A DNA stretch of 64,000 bases from Polynucleobacter sp. UK-Kesae-W10 (GTDB taxonomy: Bacteria; Pseudomonadota; Gammaproteobacteria; Burkholderiales; Burkholderiaceae), in assembly GCF_018881575.1 (NCBI RefSeq), contig NZ_JACVQB010000001.1, positions 1,040,986 through 1,104,985 of the forward strand, read 5' to 3'. The translations under genes and the position numbers were made by a program. A model generated the notes under the pieces. It was given only the letters and a program-made list of their open reading frames with translations, made no database searches and was not told the DNA's origin. Shown in pieces: positions 1 to 9,724 of this stretch. Numbering within the stretch: the stretch's first letter is position 1; every line of letters begins with the position of its first letter.

Positions 1-2
1 AA

Positions 3-899
3 CAACTCTCACCGTTTGCCGCTAAAAAACTGGGTGCCGCATTGGTCTCTCGCAATATTGCCAATCATCTGGAAAATCACTTACTAGACTTGCCACGTGA
101 ATGGCGCCCATTAATTTATTGCTGGCGCGGCGGCGAGAGAAGTGGCGCCTTTACCCATATTCTCAATCGGATAGGTTGGAAGGCTAAACAGCTCGAAGGT
201 GGCTATCAAGGTTTTAGGCGGACAGTGATTGATGGTCTGGAAGAAGCTGCTAAGCAATATACATTTTTGGTTGTATGTGGAATGACGGGTAGCGGTAAGA
301 CGAGAATTCTGCAAGAGGCTCAGAAGCTAGGCGCGCAAGTCTTGGATCTTGAGGCTCTGGCAATTCATCGGGGATCAGTGCTGGGTAATGAGCCCAATAT
401 TGAGCAGCCCTCACAAAAAGGCTTTGAAACAAAGCTATGGAATGCCTTCCGTACTTTAGATCCTAGCAAGACTGTATTAGTTGAGTCTGAAAGCAAGAAG
501 GTTGGGGGTGTACATATCCCCGACGCATTGATGGAAAAAATTCGCAATGGCGCCTGCATTGAGCTGAGGTCTAGTACTCAGACGCGGGTATCTTGGTTGA
601 TTCGTGAGTACCATCATTTCTTGAGTGATACTAATAACTTCAAAGCCAAGTTAGCATTGCTGACAGCTCATTATGGAAAAGTGCAAATCGCCAAGTGGAA
701 TGAGGCAATTGATGCAGGTAATTTCCCAGAATTGGTTGAGGAGTTACTGGTAAAGCACTATGACCCATCTTATCAATCCTCAATCGTGCGTAATTTTCCT
801 CAATACAACATTGAGAATTATGTGCAACTCGAGAGTGATAGTGATGAGGCCTTCGCCAATGCAGCAAAGGCCATCGTAGCAAAACTGAAGACTAGCTAA
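3..899 (+). CDS. mnmH: tRNA 2-selenouridine/geranyl-2-thiouridine synthase MnmH (SelU), 5' truncated by window
   Basis: The frame is open from the window edge, so the start lies upstream; the TTG at 42 is internal. MnmH replaces the sulfur of 2-thiouridine at the wobble position of tRNA Lys, Glu and Gln with selenium through a geranylated intermediate. The visible part carries the rhodanese active-site loop [10 protein letters not shown], whose Cys codon is at 120-122, then a Walker A motif GMTGSGKT about 55 residues later. This rhodanese plus P-loop pairing is diagnostic of the family. It ends 8 bases inside the convergent gcdH gene. Confidence 0.93.
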   Translation, partial: QLSPFAAKKLGAALVSRNIANHLENHLLDLPREWRPLIYCWRGGERSGAFTHILNRIGWKAKQLEGGYQGFRRTVIDGLEEAAKQYTFLVVCGMTGSGKTRILQEAQKLGAQVLDLEALAIHRGSVLGNEPNIEQPSQKGFETKLWNAFRTLDPSKTVLVESESKKVGGVHIPDALMEKIRNGACIELRSSTQTRVSWLIREYHHFLSDTNNFKAKLALLTAHYGKVQIAKWNEAIDAGNFPELVEELLVKHYDPSYQSSIVRNFPQYNIENYVQLESDSDEAFANAAKAIVAKLKTS

Positions 900-2070
900 A
901 AGCCTGAAGACCAGTTTGCGCGCGACCTAGAATCAATGCATGTATGTCATGAGTACCTTCGTAGGTATTCACCACTTCCAAGTTCATCATGTGACGAGCC
1001 ACACCATATTCATCAGAGATGCCATTGCCGCCGTGCATATCACGTGCCATACGCGCTATGTCCAAAGACTTGCCACAAGAGTTGCGTTTCATAATGGATG
1101 TAATTTCTGGGGCGGCGATACCTTCATCCTTCATGCGACCTAAACGCAAGCAGCCTTGTAAACCTAGTGCAATTTCAGTTTGCATATCAGCCAATTTCTT
1201 TTGAATCAGCTGATTGGCAGCCAAAGGCTTGCCAAACTGTTTGCGATCTAAGGTGTACTGACGGGCAGCATGCCAGCACCACTCAGCAGCACCTAATGCA
1301 CCCCAAGAAATACCGTAGCGAGCCGAATTTAAGCAAGTAAAGGGGCCTTTGAGGCCAGTCACTTCTGGGAATTCATTTTCATCCGGTACAAATACTTCAT
1401 CCATCACGATTTCACCGGTGATAGAAGCGCGTAGACCTAACTTACCGCTGATCTTGGGAGCGCTTAATCCTTTCATCCCTTTTTCAAGGATGTAGCCGCG
1501 AATGATGCCTTCATCATTTTTTGCCCACACTACAAATACATCGGCTATAGGTGCGTTAGAGATCCACATCTTTGAGCCAGTTAAAGAAAAGCCGCCAGGA
1601 ACTTTCTTAGCGCGTGTGATCATCCCGCCAGCATCAGAGCCATAGTTGGGTTCAGTTAATCCAAAGCAACCGATCCACTCACCACTGGCTAACTTAGGGA
1701 GATACTTTTGTTTTTGGGCTTCAGTACCAAAATCATTAATTGGCACCATGACTAATGAGGATTGCACGCTCATCATAGATCGATAGCCTGAATCCACGCG
1801 CTCGATTTCGCGTGCAATGAGTCCGTAGGAAACGTAATTTAAATTAGAGCCGCCATATTGTTCTGGAATGGTGACGCCTAATAAGCCAAGCTCACCCATT
1901 TCACGAAAGATCGCTGGATCGGTAGTCTCATTTCGGTAAGCCTCTTGAACACGGGGCATTAAGCGGCCTTGGGCGTATTCGGCGGCAGCATCCCGAACCA
2001 TCCGTTCTTCCTCGCTCAGCTGGGTATCTAGGAGGAGGGGGTCTGCCCAATTGAAGCTGGCTTTGCTCAT
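892..2070 (-). CDS. gcdH: Glutaryl-CoA dehydrogenase (acyl-CoA dehydrogenase family)
   Basis: An FAD enzyme that oxidises and decarboxylates glutaryl-CoA to crotonyl-CoA in lysine/tryptophan breakdown, passing electrons to ETF and then to the EtfD product encoded at 6461-8131. The acyl-CoA dehydrogenase N-terminal, middle ([17 protein letters not shown]) and C-terminal domains are all present. The C-terminal [15 protein letters not shown] block carries the catalytic Glu and is typical of GcdH rather than short-chain dehydrogenases. I chose the ATG at 2070 (392 aa, the family length, AGGA about 11 bases upstream). An in-frame ATG at 2082 and one at 2151 are alternatives; the last would leave only 13 bases to the divergent transporter. 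Confidence 0.9.
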   Translation of the reverse strand: MSKASFNWADPLLLDTQLSEEERMVRDAAAEYAQGRLMPRVQEAYRNETTDPAIFREMGELGLLGVTIPEQYGGSNLNYVSYGLIAREIERVDSGYRSMMSVQSSLVMVPINDFGTEAQKQKYLPKLASGEWIGCFGLTEPNYGSDAGGMITRAKKVPGGFSLTGSKMWISNAPIADVFVVWAKNDEGIIRGYILEKGMKGLSAPKISGKLGLRASITGEIVMDEVFVPDENEFPEVTGLKGPFTCLNSARYGISWGALGAAEWCWHAARQYTLDRKQFGKPLAANQLIQKKLADMQTEIALGLQGCLRLGRMKDEGIAAPEITSIMKRNSCGKSLDIARMARDMHGGNGISDEYGVARHMMNLEVVNTYEGTHDIHALILGRAQTGLQAFS

Positions 2071-2164
2071 AGTTTTAGTCATCCTGTCGTTTGATTTTTC
2101 TGCTTCCTGCGTATTTCCAGGAATACGGATATTCTTCATCCTATTATCCATTTTTTCCCGGTAT

Positions 2165-2875
2165 ATGGACTCCCCTAGACGTCACCATCGCTATTACGAC
2201 CTCATTTTGGCTGCCTTTGTGGTGGTTCTTTTGTGCTCGAACTTTATTGGCGCCGGGAAAGCCGCAGTAGTGACCTTGCCGTATTTCGGGACCGTGCCAT
2301 TTGGCGGGGGTATTCTGTTCTTTCCGATCTCCTATTTCTTCGGGGATATCCTGACCGAAGTCTATGGCTACGCCTATGACCGACGTGCCGTTTGGGCTGG
2401 CTTTGCTGCTTTAGTATTTGCAGCCATCATGGCGCAGATCGTGATTGCTTTGCCTGTGGCTCCTGGTGAGTACATGGCAAATTACCAGCAGGGTTTGGAA
2501 ACCGTCTTTGGGAATTCCTGGCGTATTGCCTTGGCTTCAATGTTTTCGTTTTGGTGTGGTAGTTTCACCAATAGTTTTGTATTGGCCAAGATGAAAATTT
2601 GGACGCAAGGACGCTTCTTGTGGATGCGTACTATTGGCTCTACTGCGGTTGGTGAGCTAGTAGACTCCTCGTTTTTTTACTTGCTTGCTTTTTATGGCAT
2701 CTGGCCAACCGATGAGGTCATACAGGTCGCTCTAGCGCAATATGCCCTCAAGACCGCTTGGGAGGTCTTGGCAACCCCATTAACCTATTGGGTGGTGAAT
2801 TTCCTCAAGCGCAAAGAAAACGAGGATTACTTCGATATTCATACGAATTTCACCCCATTTCGGGTCAAAGTTTGA
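2165..2875 (+). CDS. yhhQ: Queuosine precursor transporter (YhhQ/VUT family)
   Basis: An integral membrane protein of about 236 aa with roughly six hydrophobic segments, resembling YhhQ, which imports the queuosine precursors preQ0/preQ1 used for tRNA wobble modification. Recognisable features are the early [15 protein letters not shown] segment, the [15 protein letters not shown] signature and a C-terminal segment ending near WVVNFLKRK. The frame stays open upstream of 2165, but the ATG there (MDSPRRHH) is the natural start because the extra N-terminus would run into divergent gcdH. The exact substrate is inferred from the family. Confidence 0.85.
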   Translation: MDSPRRHHRYYDLILAAFVVVLLCSNFIGAGKAAVVTLPYFGTVPFGGGILFFPISYFFGDILTEVYGYAYDRRAVWAGFAALVFAAIMAQIVIALPVAPGEYMANYQQGLETVFGNSWRIALASMFSFWCGSFTNSFVLAKMKIWTQGRFLWMRTIGSTAVGELVDSSFFYLLAFYGIWPTDEVIQVALAQYALKTAWEVLATPLTYWVVNFLKRKENEDYFDIHTNFTPFRVKV

Positions 2876-2986
2876 TCCCGGGGCTATTTAAGCCTTTCCT
2901 GGCTTGAAAACGTTAAAATAACGGTCTTTGCCCCTGTGAATTGGGGGCACCCCTTGAATTGAATTTCAGAAAGCTAGAAAACATCC

Positions 2987-4594
2987 GTGCTGTCAGCATC
3001 TAATATCACCATGCAGTTTGGGGCAAAGCCTCTGTTTGAAAATATTTCCGTCAAGTTTGGTGGCGGTAATCGTTATGGCCTGATTGGCGCAAACGGTTGC
3101 GGTAAATCTACCTTTATGAAAATCCTTGGCGGCGAATTAGAGCCTACCAGCGGAAATATCAGTCTAGATCCTGGTATTCGTTTGGGTAAATTACGTCAAG
3201 ATCAGTTCGCTTACGAAGATGTCCGCGTACTCGATGTGGTGATGATGGGTCATGAAGAAATGTGGAAAGCTGCCGCTGAACGCGATGCTATCTATGCAAA
3301 CCCTGAAGCAACCGATGAAGATTACATGAAGGCTGCTGAGCTTGAAGGTAAGTACGCTGAGTACGGCGGCTATACAGCAGAAGCAAAAGCAGGGGAGTTA
3401 TTGCTAGGTATTGGTATTCCTATTGAGCAACACAATGGCCCCATGAGCAATGTTGCTCCCGGTTGGAAGTTGCGCGTATTGCTAGCGCAGGCTTTGTTTT
3501 CTGATCCAGATGTTCTATTGCTAGATGAGCCGACAAATAACTTGGATATTCACTCGATTCATTGGCTAGAAGATATCCTCAATCAAATTAAGAGCACCAT
3601 CGTCATCATTTCCCATGATCGTCACTTCCTCAATGAAGTTTGTACGCATATGGCCGATATGGACTATGGAACGCTGAAGGTTTATCCAGGGAACTACGAT
3701 TCCTACATGTTGGCATCTGTGCAGGCGCGCACACAACAACTCAGTAATAACGTAAAAGCGAAAGAAAAAATTGCCGAATTAGCGGCCTTTGTGGCCCGCT
3801 TCTCTGCAAATGCTTCTAAGGCACGTCAAGCGACCTCTCGTCAGAAGCAATTGGAAAAAATTGAGATTGTGGAAGTAAAGCCTTCCTCACGTCAAAACCC
3901 ATTCATTCGTTTTGAGGCTGAGAAAAAACTGCACAACATGGCTGTGGAGTGCAATGCACTGACTAAGGCGTATGACCGCGTTATTTTTAAGAACTTTAAG
4001 TTGGGTGTACGGGCTGGTGAAAAAATTGCCATCATTGGTCAAAATGGTGCAGGTAAGACAACTCTTCTCAAAACGATTTTGAGCAAACGTTTTGAAGGTA
4101 TTGCTGCTGATAGCGGCGACGTGAAATGGGCGGAGAATGCCAACGTAGGCGTGATGCCGCAAGACAATACTGAAATGTTCGCTAAAGACGAGCTCTTGAT
4201 GGATTGGATGAATAACTGGCGCAACACTGGTGACGATGATCAGGTGATTCGAGGCACCTTAGGTCGTCTTTTATTCTCTGGCGATGATATTGGTAAGTCA
4301 GTAAAGGTTCTCTCTGGTGGTGAAAAGGGTCGCATGATTTGGGGTAAGTTAATGCTCCAAAAATACAATGTCCTGGCAATGGATGAGCCAACCAATCACA
4401 TGGATATGGAATCCATTGAGAGCTTGCAAATTGCCTTAGAGAAATTTGATGGCACTCTGATATTTGTTTCGCATGATCGCGAGTTTGTGTCTGCCTTGGC
4501 TAACCGTATCTTGGAAGTCAAGATGGATGGCACTGTAGTGGACTACTCTGGTACCTATGAGGAATACTTACGCAGTCAAGAATTGGCTGGATAA
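2987..4594 (+). CDS. ybiT: ABC-F family ATPase, YbiT type
   Basis: A soluble protein of 535 aa with two ABC ATPase domains in one chain and no membrane segments, as in ABC-F translation factors that act at the ribosomal E site. The first Walker A (GANGCGKST) is near residues 34-42 and the second (GQNGAGKTT) near 350. Both have [11 protein letters not shown] / [11 protein letters not shown]alker B motifs. A charged linker full of Lys, Arg and Ala (about 255-290) separates the halves. The length and the [14 protein letters not shown] start match YbiT best. The start codon is GTG. A strong bidirectional terminator follows. Confidence 0.9.
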   Translation: MLSASNITMQFGAKPLFENISVKFGGGNRYGLIGANGCGKSTFMKILGGELEPTSGNISLDPGIRLGKLRQDQFAYEDVRVLDVVMMGHEEMWKAAAERDAIYANPEATDEDYMKAAELEGKYAEYGGYTAEAKAGELLLGIGIPIEQHNGPMSNVAPGWKLRVLLAQALFSDPDVLLLDEPTNNLDIHSIHWLEDILNQIKSTIVIISHDRHFLNEVCTHMADMDYGTLKVYPGNYDSYMLASVQARTQQLSNNVKAKEKIAELAAFVARFSANASKARQATSRQKQLEKIEIVEVKPSSRQNPFIRFEAEKKLHNMAVECNALTKAYDRVIFKNFKLGVRAGEKIAIIGQNGAGKTTLLKTILSKRFEGIAADSGDVKWAENANVGVMPQDNTEMFAKDELLMDWMNNWRNTGDDDQVIRGTLGRLLFSGDDIGKSVKVLSGGEKGRMIWGKLMLQKYNVLAMDEPTNHMDMESIESLQIALEKFDGTLIFVSHDREFVSALANRILEVKMDGTVVDYSGTYEEYLRSQELAG

Positions 4595-4620
4595 CACTAG
4601 CAAGGTAGGTTGTTGGTAAA

Positions 4621-4650
4621 AAATAAGCCCATCTAATGGGCTTATTTTTC
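4621..4650. terminator. Bidirectional intrinsic terminator between ybiT and the DUF1289 gene
   Basis: A perfect 12-bp stem (AAATAAGCCCAT at 4621-4632, its complement at 4636-4647) with a 3-base loop. A T-run follows on the + strand, and the A-rich left flank supplies one on the other strand. The right arm covers the stop codon of the minus-strand gene that ends at 4642. Confidence 0.85.
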
Positions 4651-4899
4651 TTTTGCTTGTCTCTGAAACCGCGTTGCTGTGCCTTCTGCTCTAATCCGCT
4701 TCCAGACGGAGGCTTTTTCTTCATCTGAGAAGAACACCCAATTACTGACTTCGCTGAGAGTGCGCCCGCATCCTTGACAGATTTCGTCATATAAGGTGGT
4801 GCAGACGCCAATACAGGGGGAATCGGATTCATCATCCCCTGTTGAGAGGGAATGGGATCCATCTTGATTGGATCGTGTTTTGTTACTTCCTGAATTCAT
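4642..4899 (-). CDS. DUF1289 family small cysteine-rich protein
   Basis: An 85-aa protein matching DUF1289: SPCIGVC, then CQGCGRTLSEVSNW, a W-x-R helix, and a basic tail. The four Cys of the C-x3-C / C-x2-C pattern probably bind a metal; the function of the family is unknown. The ATG at 4899 overlaps the stop of the upstream acetyltransferase gene by ATGA, so the two are translationally coupled. Its stop codon lies inside the terminator hairpin shared with ybiT. Confidence 0.85.
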   Translation of the reverse strand: MNSGSNKTRSNQDGSHSLSTGDDESDSPCIGVCTTLYDEICQGCGRTLSEVSNWVFFSDEEKASVWKRIRAEGTATRFQRQAKEK

Positions 4900-6068
4900 G
4901 GACGTACTTTAGTCGATTTCAGCGGACTATGCTCGGCGAGCTCATCTACATAAGCGCCGATACCTTGATGTTCACGTTCTAAGAAATGCCCAACTGCCTT
5001 GGCGAACTGAGGATCTTGAATGAAATGGGCTGATTGAATGGTAGTTGGTAAAAAGCCCCTTGCCATCTTGTGTTCTCCTTGGGCGCCACCTTCAAACGTT
5101 TGAATGCCCTGGGCAATGCAGTATTCGATCGCTTGGTAGTACGCTGTCTCAAAATGTAAGCAGGGGATATGCTCAATGGCGCCCCAGTATCTTCCGTAGG
5201 CTTTTGATTGCGCTTTATCCACCACAATGAGCGATGCTGCAATCGGTTTTTGATCACGCTCTGCAATAATGAGGTGAAGGCTTTCCGGCATCTGTTTGGC
5301 CCACAACTTAAAAAATGTTTTATTGAGGTAGGGTGATGACTGATGCTCTAGGTAGGTGTTTTGGTAGCAGTCAAAAAAGAATTCCCAATCTTGCTCGCTG
5401 GACTCTTTTCCTGGGATGTGCCGAAATGAAATTGCTTCCTTGTCTACCTGTTGTCGTTCACGCCGAATATTTTTGCGACGCTTCATCGTGAGGACGGATA
5501 GAAATTGCTCAAAAGTGGCAAAGTTTTGGTTGTGCCAGTGAAACTGCACGGAGTCACGCAATAAAAATCCTTGCTGTTTGAGTATTTCTGCTTCGCTGGC
5601 CTGGGGAAAAAGAAAGTGAGCCGAGGAAAGATGATTGTCAGTTAACAGGGACTTGATTGCCTTGATTAAGGTTATGCCAATCTCAAGGTGATCTAGTTCA
5701 GGCTTACACAAAATACGGGTACCTTGAACCGGGGTAAATGGAATGGCGCAAAGAACCTTGGGGTAGTACTGTAAACCCTGTTGCTCATAGGCTTGTGCCC
5801 ATGACCAGTCAAAGACGAACTCACCGTAGGAATGCTGCTTTAAATACAGAGGTATAGCGCCCACGAGTTGATCAGCTTGTCTTAGGGAAAGGTGAGCTAC
5901 TTGCCAGCCGGTGTTGCCGCCGACGCAACCCGTTTCTTCAAGCGCGCTGAGAAAAGCATGCTGTAAAAAGGGACCCGCATCGGTTGGTAGGAGAGTATTC
6001 CACTCGATCGCGGGAATATCGGCTAGACGCTCAACAATTTCAAGGCGATACTGCCCGGACTTGCTCAC
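4896..6068 (-). CDS. GNAT-fold acyltransferase, FemAB-like (DUF482/COG3146)
   Basis: A 390-aa protein resembling the COG3146 family, built of tandem GNAT-like folds related to FemAB peptidyltransferases. Seen are LTMKRRKNIRRERQQV in the middle, the block KAYGRYWGA, and near the C-terminus FEGGAQGEHKMARGFLP, which is highly conserved in this family. No substrate is established. It starts with GTG at 6068, overlapping the gloA stop by one base (TAGTG), and continues by ATGA overlap into the DUF1289 gene, so gloA, this gene and DUF1289 form one operon. Confidence 0.82.
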   Translation of the reverse strand: MSKSGQYRLEIVERLADIPAIEWNTLLPTDAGPFLQHAFLSALEETGCVGGNTGWQVAHLSLRQADQLVGAIPLYLKQHSYGEFVFDWSWAQAYEQQGLQYYPKVLCAIPFTPVQGTRILCKPELDHLEIGITLIKAIKSLLTDNHLSSAHFLFPQASEAEILKQQGFLLRDSVQFHWHNQNFATFEQFLSVLTMKRRKNIRRERQQVDKEAISFRHIPGKESSEQDWEFFFDCYQNTYLEHQSSPYLNKTFFKLWAKQMPESLHLIIAERDQKPIAASLIVVDKAQSKAYGRYWGAIEHIPCLHFETAYYQAIEYCIAQGIQTFEGGAQGEHKMARGFLPTTIQSAHFIQDPQFAKAVGHFLEREHQGIGAYVDELAEHSPLKSTKVRP

Positions 6069-6457
6069 TATGAACGCTGTATCAGTTCTATCTTGTAACC
6101 ATCAGGATCGGTGACAAAGGCAATGATCGTATCTCCACCTGCTACCGGGCCGGCTTCGCGTGTCACATTGCCGCCAGCAGCTTTAATCTTGTCGCATGCG
6201 GCATAAGCATCTGGGATGCCAATTGCAATATGACCATAGGCTGTCCCCAAATCATAGGAATGCACGCCATGGTTATAAGTCAGCTCAATTTCCGCTTGGC
6301 CGTCAGCATTGCCTCTGCCATACCCTACAAATACTAGTGAGTATTTTTGCTCTGGACGTTCGGTGGTGCGCAAAACATTCATACCCAATACCTTGGTATA
6401 AAAATCGACTGATCTTTGGAGGTCGCCAACGCGCAGCATAGTATGCAAAATCATCAT
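6068..6457 (-). CDS. gloA: Lactoylglutathione lyase (glyoxalase I)
   Basis: It converts the methylglyoxal-glutathione hemithioacetal to S-lactoylglutathione. At 129 aa it aligns almost throughout with E. coli Glo[21 protein letters not shown] at the N-terminus, [19 protein letters not shown] and [10 protein letters not shown]. The expected metal ligands are visible as His5, Glu58, His76 and Glu124. It sits three bases downstream of etfD and overlaps the next gene, suggesting cotranscription from the etfD promoter. Confidence 0.96.
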   Translation of the reverse strand: MMILHTMLRVGDLQRSVDFYTKVLGMNVLRTTERPEQKYSLVFVGYGRGNADGQAEIELTYNHGVHSYDLGTAYGHIAIGIPDAYAACDKIKAAGGNVTREAGPVAGGDTIIAFVTDPDGYKIELIQRS

Positions 6458-6460
6458 GGT

Positions 6461-8131
6461 TTACATCGCTCCGTAGTTTGGACCACCACCGCCTTCGGGG
6501 GTGACCCACACGATATTTTGACTAGGATCTTTAATATCGCAGGTTTTGCAATGCACGCAGTTTTGAGAGTTGATCTGAAGACGTGGCTGGCCATCGGCCT
6601 CTACATACTCATAAACACCAGCAGGGCAGTAACGTTGCTCTGGTCCAGCATAGGTCTTGAGGTTGAGGCTTACCGGAATGGCGGCATCTTTAAGCGTTAG
6701 GTGAATCGGCTGATTCTCAGCATGATTGGTATTAGAAATAAATACCGATGACAGGCGGTCGAAGGTAAGCTTGCCATCTGGCTTGGGATAATCAATCGGT
6801 TTGTGTTGAGAGGCTGGCTCAAGGCACTCATGATCAGCATGCTTGAGATGTATGGTCCAAGGCATATTGCCGCCGAGAACTTTTTGTTCCAATCCCACCA
6901 TGAGCGTACCAAGGTAGAGCCCTTTAGACATCCATGGCTTGAAATTGCGCGCTTGATTAAGTTCAGTATGCAGCCAACTATTTTGGAATGCGCTTGGATA
7001 ACCCGCCAATACATCAGCAGAGCGATTATCGTTGAGGGCAGCAACGGCTGCTTCAGCAGCGAGCATGCCTGTCTTGATGGCTGCATGGCTGCCTTTAATG
7101 CGTGAGGCATTTAAGAAGCCCGCATCGCAACCAATTAGTGCGCCACCAGGGAAAACGGTTTTCGGCAGACTATTTAAGCCACCTGCTGTGAGTGCGCGAG
7201 CGCCATAGGCAATGCGTTTGCCGCCTTCAAAAGTTTCGCGAATCTTTGGATGCAATTTATAGCGTTGAAATTCTTCAAAGGGGGAGAGGTAAGGGTTCTT
7301 ATAGGACAGGCCCACTACCAAACCCACAGCAACCTTGTTATCGCCTAGGTGATATAGAAACGAGCCACCATAGGTATCGCTCTCTAATGGCCAGCCTGCG
7401 GTATGTACTACTAGTCCAGGCTTGCTCTTAGATGGCTCTACCTCCCAAAGCTCTTTGATGCCAATACCATAGCTTTGCGGATCGGAGTCCTTGTCAAGTG
7501 CGAACCTGGCAATCAGTTGCTTGCCTAAATGCCCACGCGCACCTTCGGCAAAGAGGGTGTATTTACCACGCAGTTCCATACCCAGTTGAAATTGATCAGT
7601 TGGATTACCTTCTTTATCTAGCCCCATAGAGCCAGTAATCACGCCGCTAACAGCGCCTTGCTCGTTGTATAAAATTTCCGCTGCAGGAAATCCTGGGAAA
7701 ATTTCTACGCCAAGCGCTTCAGCTTGCTCACCTAACCAGCGTGTCACATTAGCCAGGCTAACAATGTAATTGCCTTCATTCTGAAAGCAATGTGGCAAGA
7801 GCCAATTGGGAACTTGGTAAGACTTCTCTTCAGTTAAAAAGAGAAATTGATCTTGCGTTACTTCGGTATGTAGAGGGGCACCCAATTCTTTCCAGTTAGG
7901 AAAAAGCTCAGTGATTGCTTTGGGATCCATTACTGCGCCAGACAGAATATGAGCGCCGACTTCAGAGCCCTTTTCCAAGACGCAAACGCTAATGTCTTTC
8001 CCGGATTCATTGGCAAGTTGCTTGGCTTTAATTGCGGCTGACAGTCCAGCGGCCCCACCCCCAACAATGACCAGGTCATAGTCCATGGATTCCCTTGGTC
8101 CAAATTGTTCTAGCAGTTGCGCAGGATTCAT
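6461..8131 (-). CDS. etfD: Electron transfer flavoprotein-ubiquinone oxidoreductase
   Basis: A 556-aa membrane-associated flavoprotein that moves electrons from reduced ETF to ubiquinone, linking acyl-CoA dehydrogenases such as GcdH to respiration. The N-terminus has the FAD dinucleotide motif DLVIVGGGAAGLSAA. The C-terminus has the ferredoxin-like cluster region CPAGVYEY followed by NCVHCKTCDI, giving the four Cys of the 4Fe-4S centre. The start at 8131 has GGAG seven bases upstream. It diverges from scoA across about 160 bases. Confidence 0.95.
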   Translation of the reverse strand: MNPAQLLEQFGPRESMDYDLVIVGGGAAGLSAAIKAKQLANESGKDISVCVLEKGSEVGAHILSGAVMDPKAITELFPNWKELGAPLHTEVTQDQFLFLTEEKSYQVPNWLLPHCFQNEGNYIVSLANVTRWLGEQAEALGVEIFPGFPAAEILYNEQGAVSGVITGSMGLDKEGNPTDQFQLGMELRGKYTLFAEGARGHLGKQLIARFALDKDSDPQSYGIGIKELWEVEPSKSKPGLVVHTAGWPLESDTYGGSFLYHLGDNKVAVGLVVGLSYKNPYLSPFEEFQRYKLHPKIRETFEGGKRIAYGARALTAGGLNSLPKTVFPGGALIGCDAGFLNASRIKGSHAAIKTGMLAAEAAVAALNDNRSADVLAGYPSAFQNSWLHTELNQARNFKPWMSKGLYLGTLMVGLEQKVLGGNMPWTIHLKHADHECLEPASQHKPIDYPKPDGKLTFDRLSSVFISNTNHAENQPIHLTLKDAAIPVSLNLKTYAGPEQRYCPAGVYEYVEADGQPRLQINSQNCVHCKTCDIKDPSQNIVWVTPEGGGGPNYGAM

Positions 8132-8290
8132 GCAATTTCTCCGAGATTTCTTAAAAAATAGGGTATTTCAGTCCAGATAGTTTAGTTCTAACTGTTAAAA
8201 ACCATTCCGGTGCCCAGACTCCCTAGACGCAAGGGCTTAAGGCGTTATGATTACTTTTTTACCCTTTTTGGCAATATTAGGACAAAAGTT
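8132..8290. promoter_or_regulatory. Divergent promoter region between etfD and scoA
   Basis: A 159-base gap between two genes pointing away from each other, so it must hold both promoters. A TTATGAT-like -10 sits near 8245 for the rightward gene. No clear operator palindrome was seen. Confidence 0.35.
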
Positions 8291-8992
8291 ATGAATAAAA
8301 CCTACCCATCGGCAGTTGATGCCCTGCGGGACATCTTAAAAGACGGACAAAAGCTGGCTGTTGGCGGTTTTGGTCTTTGCGGAATTCCAGAGGCCCTCAT
8401 TCAGGCGGTGAAGGATCTTGGTGCGCAAAATCTCACGGCAATTGCAAATAATGCTGGTGTTGATGGATTTGGCTTGGGCTTGCTCCTCAATTCCCGTCAA
8501 GTCAAAAAGATGGTTGCATCTTATGTTGGCGAAAACAAAGAGTTTGAGCGTCAGTATTTGGCGGGCGAGTTGGAATTGGAATTCACACCGCAAGGCACCT
8601 TGGCAGAAAAATTACGTGCTGGCGGTTGCGGCATTCCTGCCTTCTATACCAAAACCGGTGTGGGTACTTTAGTTGCTGAAGGTAAAGAAGAAAAAGAATT
8701 CGATGGTGAGAAATACATCATGGAGCGCTCGATCGTTTCAGATATCTCGCTTGTTAAAGCATGGAAGGCTGATAAGTCTGGCAATTTGGTCTATCGCTAC
8801 ACAGCTCGTAACTTCAATCCAGTAGTCGCCATGGCAGGCAAGATTACAGTGGCTGAAGTAGAAGAGATTGTTGAGAACGGCAAATTGCATCCGGATGAGA
8901 TACACACTCCAGGCATCTATGTACACCGCTTAGTGCTGCACAAGACTCCAGAGAAGCGGATTGAGCAGCGCACTTTAACTGCAAAAGCCTAA
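8291..8992 (+). CDS. scoA: 3-oxoacid CoA-transferase subunit A
   Basis: The alpha subunit of a class I CoA transferase that swaps CoA between succinyl-CoA and acetoacetate. Visible are the glycine loop [13 protein letters not shown] and the block [14 protein letters not shown], both typical of SCOT-A. The ATG at 8291 (MNKTYPS) gives 233 aa, the family size; the longer open frame starting at 8210 is not needed. The beta subunit gene follows 46 bases later. Confidence 0.93.
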   Translation: MNKTYPSAVDALRDILKDGQKLAVGGFGLCGIPEALIQAVKDLGAQNLTAIANNAGVDGFGLGLLLNSRQVKKMVASYVGENKEFERQYLAGELELEFTPQGTLAEKLRAGGCGIPAFYTKTGVGTLVAEGKEEKEFDGEKYIMERSIVSDISLVKAWKADKSGNLVYRYTARNFNPVVAMAGKITVAEVEEIVENGKLHPDEIHTPGIYVHRLVLHKTPEKRIEQRTLTAKA

Positions 8993-9038
8993 TTCATAGA
9001 TTAGTAAGCAATAGAACAGAATATTTAGGAAGATCGAT

Positions 9039-9689
9039 ATGCCTTGGAATAGAGATGAAATGGCAGCACGTGCTGCTAAAGAATTAAAAGACGGTTACTA
9101 CGTAAACCTGGGTATTGGTATGCCGACCTTGGTTGCCAATCATGTGCCAAAAGACATGGAGGTATGGTTGCAGTCTGAGAATGGCTTGCTGGGTATTGGA
9201 CCATTTCCAACTGAAGATACGATCGATGCCGATTTGATCAATGCTGGCAAACAAACTATTACTACTTTGCCAGGCTCATCTATTTTCTCTTCAGCAGATT
9301 CATTTGGCATGATTCGTGGCGGCAAGATCAATATTGCGATTTTGGGTGCTATGCAAGTCAGTGAGCATGGTGACCTTGCTAACTGGATGATTCCAGGAAA
9401 AATGGTGAAGGGTATGGGCGGTGCGATGGACTTGGTTGCCGGCGTAAAACACGTCGTAGTACTCATGGAACACGTAGCCAAGAAAAAAGATGGTACTGAA
9501 GAGCTCAAAATTTTGCCAAAGTGCACTTTGCCCTTAACCGGCGTTGGCGTGATTAGTCAGATCATTACCGATCTGTGCGTGTTGGACATCACCCCCAAGG
9601 GTTTGAAGTTGGTAGAGCTAGCTCCTGGCGTAAGCAAAGAAGAGGTGATTGCTAAAACGGGTGCCCCTGTTGATACAACGGGTTTCTAA
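9039..9689 (+). CDS. scoB: 3-oxoacid CoA-transferase subunit B
   Basis: The beta subunit (216 aa) that carries the catalytic glutamate of the class I CoA transferase. The motif [10 protein letters not shown] with Glu47 is the thioester-forming residue, preceded by the [12 protein letters not shown] glycine loop. With scoA it forms the heteromeric enzyme and probably an operon, likely working in ketone-body/acetoacetate or branched-chain acid use. Confidence 0.94.
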   Translation: MPWNRDEMAARAAKELKDGYYVNLGIGMPTLVANHVPKDMEVWLQSENGLLGIGPFPTEDTIDADLINAGKQTITTLPGSSIFSSADSFGMIRGGKINIAILGAMQVSEHGDLANWMIPGKMVKGMGGAMDLVAGVKHVVVLMEHVAKKKDGTEELKILPKCTLPLTGVGVISQIITDLCVLDITPKGLKLVELAPGVSKEEVIAKTGAPVDTTGF

Positions 9690-9724
9690 ACAGCGTCATC
9701 ATTTAGTGGAATAATGGGTTCACC

